Source: Reyranella sp. (lineage in GTDB: Bacteria; Pseudomonadota; Alphaproteobacteria; Reyranellales; Reyranellaceae). From it: a stretch of DNA of 18,453 bases. A program made the position numbers and the translations under genes. The DNA is taken from assembly GCA_016780605.1 (NCBI GenBank), contig JADHLS010000015.1, positions 1 to 18,453 on the forward strand, written 5' to 3'. The notes beneath the pieces are model-generated. The model was not told the DNA's origin. It saw nothing but the letters and a program-made list of their open reading frames with translations, and made no database searches. Below are positions 15,205-18,453 of the stretch, in pieces. Positions within the stretch are counted from its first letter, which is position 1, and every line of letters starts with the position of its first letter.

Positions 15205-17136
15205 TCACCACTTGCTGGTATAGGAGTCCGGCGGCGGTTCTGCCAGTGGCTCGCGCAGCGATACGTAGATGGTCGCAAGATACGGCACCGCCATCAGCAC
15301 GGCCAGCGCGGCGAACCAGTTGGCCTGGGTGTTCCAGAAGAGTGTCCCGATCACCCAGCGGCCGCCATCGGCGGAGACGAAGCCGCCCGCCCCGCCGTCG
15401 TGCAGCTTGATGGCGCCCTCGGTCACCACCAACACGGCAGCCCAGAAGATCAACAGGAAGGAGAAGGCGACTTCGGGCAGGATCGGCCGAAGCCGGCTGT
15501 AACTGCGGTCCATGCGCACGAAGCCCTTGCTGCCGTCGTAGCCCAGCAGCCGGCCGAACGACAGCGCCTTGGTCCAGCGGTCGGCCCGCGACACCGGCTC
15601 GCTGCGCACGATGGTCAGAGTCTTCCAAGCCATCAGGACGATGCTGGGGATCGCGAAGCTCCAGATCGGGAAGTCGCGGTAACGGCCGTCGATGGCGATG
15701 TGGCGGAAGAAGGTGCCGATGCGGAACACGCCGTCGTACCAGTCGATGCTGATGACGATGAGGTAGAAGATGCAGAGCACCGTCAGCACCAGGTAAAGCA
15801 TCTGCGCCATCAGGTCGGCGCGCTGCACGATGCGATAACGCGGCAGCTCGCGCCAGGCGCGCCAGGCCTCGCGCACGCGCGCGCCGTAAAGCGACGGATC
15901 GGCCATCTTGCCGGTCAGGCTGTCGGCGATGCCGCGCAGCAGCGCATAGCTGAACAGGGCAAGCAGGATCGCCCAGAACACCACGCCGACCTCGCGCTCG
16001 AAGTAGAACATGCGGCTGATGTCGGTCCAGGTCGCCTGCACGTAGCAGGTCGCCACGAGCTGGGTGAAGACGGCAAAGATCGCGATCGCCTTGCCGCGGG
16101 CCTGGCGGCGCAGGACCACGAAGCCGCCCAGCATCAGGCCGGCCGCCAGGGTCGACAGGGTGAACAGCATCGGCCAGTTGGGCTCGGCAGACACCGGCTT
16201 GCCGAGCTCGAACTTGTCACGGCGCTGGGCGTCGAGCAGCCCCCAGGTCGCGCCGACCGTGCCTTCCTGGCGCGCTTTCCAGTACTGATCGAACGCCTCG
16301 ACGATGTTGTAGTCGAACTTCTCGCGGTCGGCGACGCTGCGGAACAGCGAGAAGTAGCGCACCTGCTCGACGCGGCCCGGGCGCGCGTCGGAGCGCATGC
16401 GGCCGTCGCTCGGCCAGCCGGTCTCGCCGATCACGATCTTCTTGCCGGGGAAGCGGTCCTGCACCTTCTTGTAGATGTCGACGATGTGCTTCTCGATGCT
16501 GAGCTTGCCGTCGGGCTCGCGGCGGTCGAGGCCGATCGGCTCGTCCTCCCAGTACGGCAGGATATGGATGGTGATGAAATCGACCTCGTCGGCCAGCGAG
16601 GGATTGCGCAGCCAAAATTCCCAGACGTCGGCGTAGGTCACGGGCTGCGACACCCGCTGCTTGACCTGTCGGATGTAGCGGCGCAGCTGGTTGGCCGTCA
16701 GCTGCTTGCGCAGCAGCACCTCGTTACCGACGATCACCCGCTCGATCGTGTCCTTGTACCTGTTGGCGTGGTCGATCAGCAGGTTGATCTCTTCGAGGTT
16801 CTCCTTGTCGTTCTCGTTGAGCCAGGCGCCGTGCCAGACCTTCAGCCCATACTTGCCGGCGCGCTGCGGCACCGTCTCGAGGTTCTCGCTCGTCGTATAG
16901 GTGCGCACGGCCTGGACCTTGCCCTGCAGGCGCCGCAGGTCGTCCTCGATCTGGTCCACGGTCGGGTAGATCTTGCTGAGCGGGCTCTGACCCGGCCGAT
17001 AGGCCGCGAACGACACGCTCTGCAGGGGAGCCGTCGTCCAACCGGCGATCTCGACCGGCCTGTTGGGCCACCACCACCATAGGAAATTGAGTACGGCGAC
17101 AGCCACAAAGGCGATCAGCGCCACCAGGACACGCAT
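15205..17136 (-). CDS. Membrane-bound GH17-family beta-glucan-modifying protein (NdvC-like)
   Basis: 643 residues. An N-terminal helix (about 3-22) precedes a periplasmic glycoside hydrolase family 17 domain (about 38-310), then about seven more helices (near 322-342, 349-367, 384-403, 443-464, 490-510, 554-573 and 604-626). Catalytic residues are recognisable: acid/base E139 in VIVGNEVLLR and nucleophile E238 in IVIGETGWPSDG. GH17 enzymes cut or transfer beta-1,3-glucan. Bradyrhizobium NdvC, a membrane protein needed for cyclic beta-(1,3),(1,6)-glucan, has this kind of glucanase similarity. No GT2 glycosyltransferase domain is present, so polymer synthesis must be by another protein. The ATG at 17136 has no visible Shine-Dalgarno site, yet the hydrophobic N-terminus fits. 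It follows the M14 gene after 70 nt, in which I see no promoter. Confidence 0.82.
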   Translation of the reverse strand: MRVLVALIAFVAVAVLNFLWWWWPNRPVEIAGWTTAPLQSVSFAAYRPGQSPLSKIYPTVDQIEDDLRRLQGKVQAVRTYTTSENLETVPQRAGKYGLKVWHGAWLNENDKENLEEINLLIDHANRYKDTIERVIVGNEVLLRKQLTANQLRRYIRQVKQRVSQPVTYADVWEFWLRNPSLADEVDFITIHILPYWEDEPIGLDRREPDGKLSIEKHIVDIYKKVQDRFPGKKIVIGETGWPSDGRMRSDARPGRVEQVRYFSLFRSVADREKFDYNIVEAFDQYWKARQEGTVGATWGLLDAQRRDKFELGKPVSAEPNWPMLFTLSTLAAGLMLGGFVVLRRQARGKAIAIFAVFTQLVATCYVQATWTDISRMFYFEREVGVVFWAILLALFSYALLRGIADSLTGKMADPSLYGARVREAWRAWRELPRYRIVQRADLMAQMLYLVLTVLCIFYLIVISIDWYDGVFRIGTFFRHIAIDGRYRDFPIWSFAIPSIVLMAWKTLTIVRSEPVSRADRWTKALSFGRLLGYDGSKGFVRMDRSYSRLRPILPEVAFSFLLIFWAAVLVVTEGAIKLHDGGAGGFVSADGGRWVIGTLFWNTQANWFAALAVLMAVPYLATIYVSLREPLAEPPPDSYTSKW

Positions 17137-17206
17137 GGGAGGCTTTTAGCAGGATCGCTTGAACAACGTGTGGCTTTTCGCAGGCGGTTGTCCCCAACAG
17201 ATAGGG

Positions 17207-18319
17207 TCAAAGGGCGCCGCGCTGTACTCCCGCTATGGCCTGCCGCACGATCTGATGGCCGCGGAACAGCACCGCCTCCTTCCAGTCATCGGTCTCCGGA
17301 TAGAACTGGCGGCGCATGGCGGCCCGCACCGGCCCGGCTTCCTTGCCCAGCGGATCGCCGTACTTGTGCAGCCAATGGTCGGCCCGGAACGCCTTCTGGC
17401 CGCTTTCGCGATCGAATGTGCCGTATTCCAGCGTGCACATGGTGAGCCGCGTCTCGGGCTCGGCCAGGACACGGTTCAGCCCGTAGTGGCCAAGCCCATC
17501 GCGCGCCTGCGACGCGGTCTGGCCGCGCTTGGACTCCGTCACCGACTCACCCCAGAAGGCGCGCACGCGGCGCGAGCCCGGCGTGTTGATGTCGTAATGG
17601 GTGATCGGCTCGCCGTAGCCATAGGGCCCCAAGCCGGTATGGAAGTCGATGACGGCCACATCCTGGCGGCCCTGGAGGAAGCGGTCGGTGATGGCGTGCA
17701 GCGTGCGGTTCGACCAGCAGGCTCCGCCACCACCGAAGAACATCCCGTCGGGATGGCTGTACTGGCCGGCCGACACGGCACGGAAGTAGGCGACGTCGCC
17801 CACCTTCTTGCGATAGGCAGCGAGCTTGGCGTCGGCTGCTTCAAGAGTAGCCGGGCTGAGATCCTTCGGGATCAGAAAGTCGGCGATCTCGAGATAGCCT
17901 TCATTCACCGGGTAAGGCTTGCTGTGATCGACGTAGTTGCGGTTGAGGTCATTGCCCTCCTCCGTCACGCGCCGCGTCCAGGCGAAGCCGTAGGGATTGA
18001 TGGCGTGCACGAACACTGCCGCCGTGTCCTTGGGCAGGCCGGAGGCACCGACGCGGGCCAGCCAATCGACCTGGAAGCCCGAGCCACAGTAGCCCTCGAC
18101 GCCATGCGTGCTGGAGATCGTCGCCACGACGCGCGAGGCATCATCGGGGCCCAGCCGGGCGACGTCGGTCGACAGGCTCTCGCCTCTCGGACCCTTGGAC
18201 GGATTGTCGTAACGGTACGTCGTCGCGCCCGCAATCCGGGCCGCGGCCAGGAACTTTTCGCGCGCCTCGCTGTAGCTTGCGGCGAAGGAATGGATACTCG
18301 GCATGAAACCCTTGCTCAT
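17207..18319 (-). CDS. M14-family metallopeptidase, DUF2817
   Basis: 370 residues. Zinc-carboxypeptidase motifs appear in order: H72-x-x-E75 ([13 protein letters not shown]), the substrate-binding N126 and R127 ([18 protein letters not shown]), third zinc ligand H227 ([16 protein letters not shown]) and the catalytic Glu E298 (CTLEYGTFD). This is the DUF2817 pattern, related to succinylglutamate desuccinylase/aspartoacylase-like M14 proteins; the substrate is unknown and may be a short peptide or an acylated amino acid. There is no signal peptide, so it is likely cytosolic. Two starts are possible: ATG 18319, whose ATGA overlaps the upstream dehydrogenase stop, and ATG 18304, with AAGGG about 5 nt before it. 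I use the overlap start because such coupling is common. The GH17 gene follows on the same strand. Confidence 0.87.
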   Translation of the reverse strand: MSKGFMPSIHSFAASYSEAREKFLAAARIAGATTYRYDNPSKGPRGESLSTDVARLGPDDASRVVATISSTHGVEGYCGSGFQVDWLARVGASGLPKDTAAVFVHAINPYGFAWTRRVTEEGNDLNRNYVDHSKPYPVNEGYLEIADFLIPKDLSPATLEAADAKLAAYRKKVGDVAYFRAVSAGQYSHPDGMFFGGGGACWSNRTLHAITDRFLQGRQDVAVIDFHTGLGPYGYGEPITHYDINTPGSRRVRAFWGESVTESKRGQTASQARDGLGHYGLNRVLAEPETRLTMCTLEYGTFDRESGQKAFRADHWLHKYGDPLGKEAGPVRAAMRRQFYPETDDWKEAVLFRGHQIVRQAIAGVQRGAL

Positions 18320-18453
18320 GTACGCAGCGTCAGCCCGCCATCGACGACGAGTTCGTGGCCGGTAATGAAGTCGGCCTCGTCGGATGCCAGCAGCAGCGCT
18401 CCGCGGGCAATATCGATCGGTTGGCCGAGCCGGCGCAAGGCCGCCTTCTTCTC
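18316..18453 (-). CDS. Short-chain dehydrogenase/reductase, C-terminal fragment (cut by window edge)
   Basis: The 45 C-terminal residues and TGA stop are visible; the gene enters from beyond the right edge. [34 protein letters not shown] and the final GLTLRT are the standard ending of classical SDR enzymes (NAD(P)-dependent oxidoreductases), in which the GxxLxVDGG segment closes the active site. The Rossmann glycine motif and the YxxxK catalytic residues are outside the window, so substrate and cofactor cannot be judged. Its TGA overlaps the ATG of the M14 peptidase gene (ATGA, 18316-18319), which implies one transcript and translational coupling. Confidence 0.85.
   Translation of the reverse strand, partial: EKKAALRRLGQPIDIARGALLLASDEADFITGHELVVDGGLTLRT

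Noticed and set aside
15400..17082. A 560-codon open frame on the + strand opposite the GH17 gene
   Set aside because: Shadow frame; it lacks a ribosome site and domains, while the minus strand has GH17 catalytic motifs and membrane helices.
17137..17206. Promoter or terminator in the M14-GH17 gap
   Set aside because: Only a 4-bp GTTG/CAAC stem and no hexamer pair were seen; nothing supports a regulatory call.

Overview
The window is GC-rich, densely coded DNA with tight gene spacing, few introns of non-coding sequence and short palindromic intergenic repeats. The gene families and codon use fit an alphaproteobacterium (Bradyrhizobium-like or Reyranella-like soil lineages are my guess). No rRNA, tRNA, CRISPR array, transposase or phage gene was seen, so this reads as ordinary chromosome, not a mobile island.

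Layout. Positions 1-1626 (+): the 3' part of an N-acyl-D-amino-acid deacylase, then a small antibiotic-biosynthesis-monooxygenase (ABM) protein. They end at a long hairpin shared with a convergent TetR gene. Positions 1707-6766: the TetR repressor (-) diverges from an RND efflux pair (+; membrane fusion protein, then permease), with overlapping palindromes and a TTGACA box between them. Positions 6822-7208 (+): a small conserved hypothetical protein. Positions 7209-9992: a zinc-free MDR oxidoreductase (-) diverges from an XRE/MmyB-type regulator (+), followed 9 nt later by a calcineurin-like metallophosphoesterase that lacks one of its two metal sites.

Positions 9996-15058 (-) hold a probable operon read in the order coxG, coxS, coxL, coxM, pcp. 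These encode a membrane-anchored CoxG-like SRPBCC protein, the three subunits of a molybdenum hydroxylase of the xanthine dehydrogenase/CO dehydrogenase family, and pyroglutamyl-peptidase I. The large subunit has the AYRGAGR active-site loop of form II enzymes, not the AYxCSFR loop of true CO dehydrogenase, so the substrate is unknown. An inverted pair of REP-like palindromes (15088-15193) separates this block from a second minus-strand block: a C-terminal fragment of a short-chain dehydrogenase, an M14/DUF2817 metallopeptidase overlapping it by ATGA, and a membrane-bound GH17 protein resembling NdvC.

I found no convincing undescribed multi-gene system. The points most worth checking are the form II molybdenum hydroxylase co-transcribed with coxG and pcp, the metallophosphoesterase with a stripped metal site, the GH17-membrane protein without a glycosyltransferase domain, and two regulatory intergenic regions.
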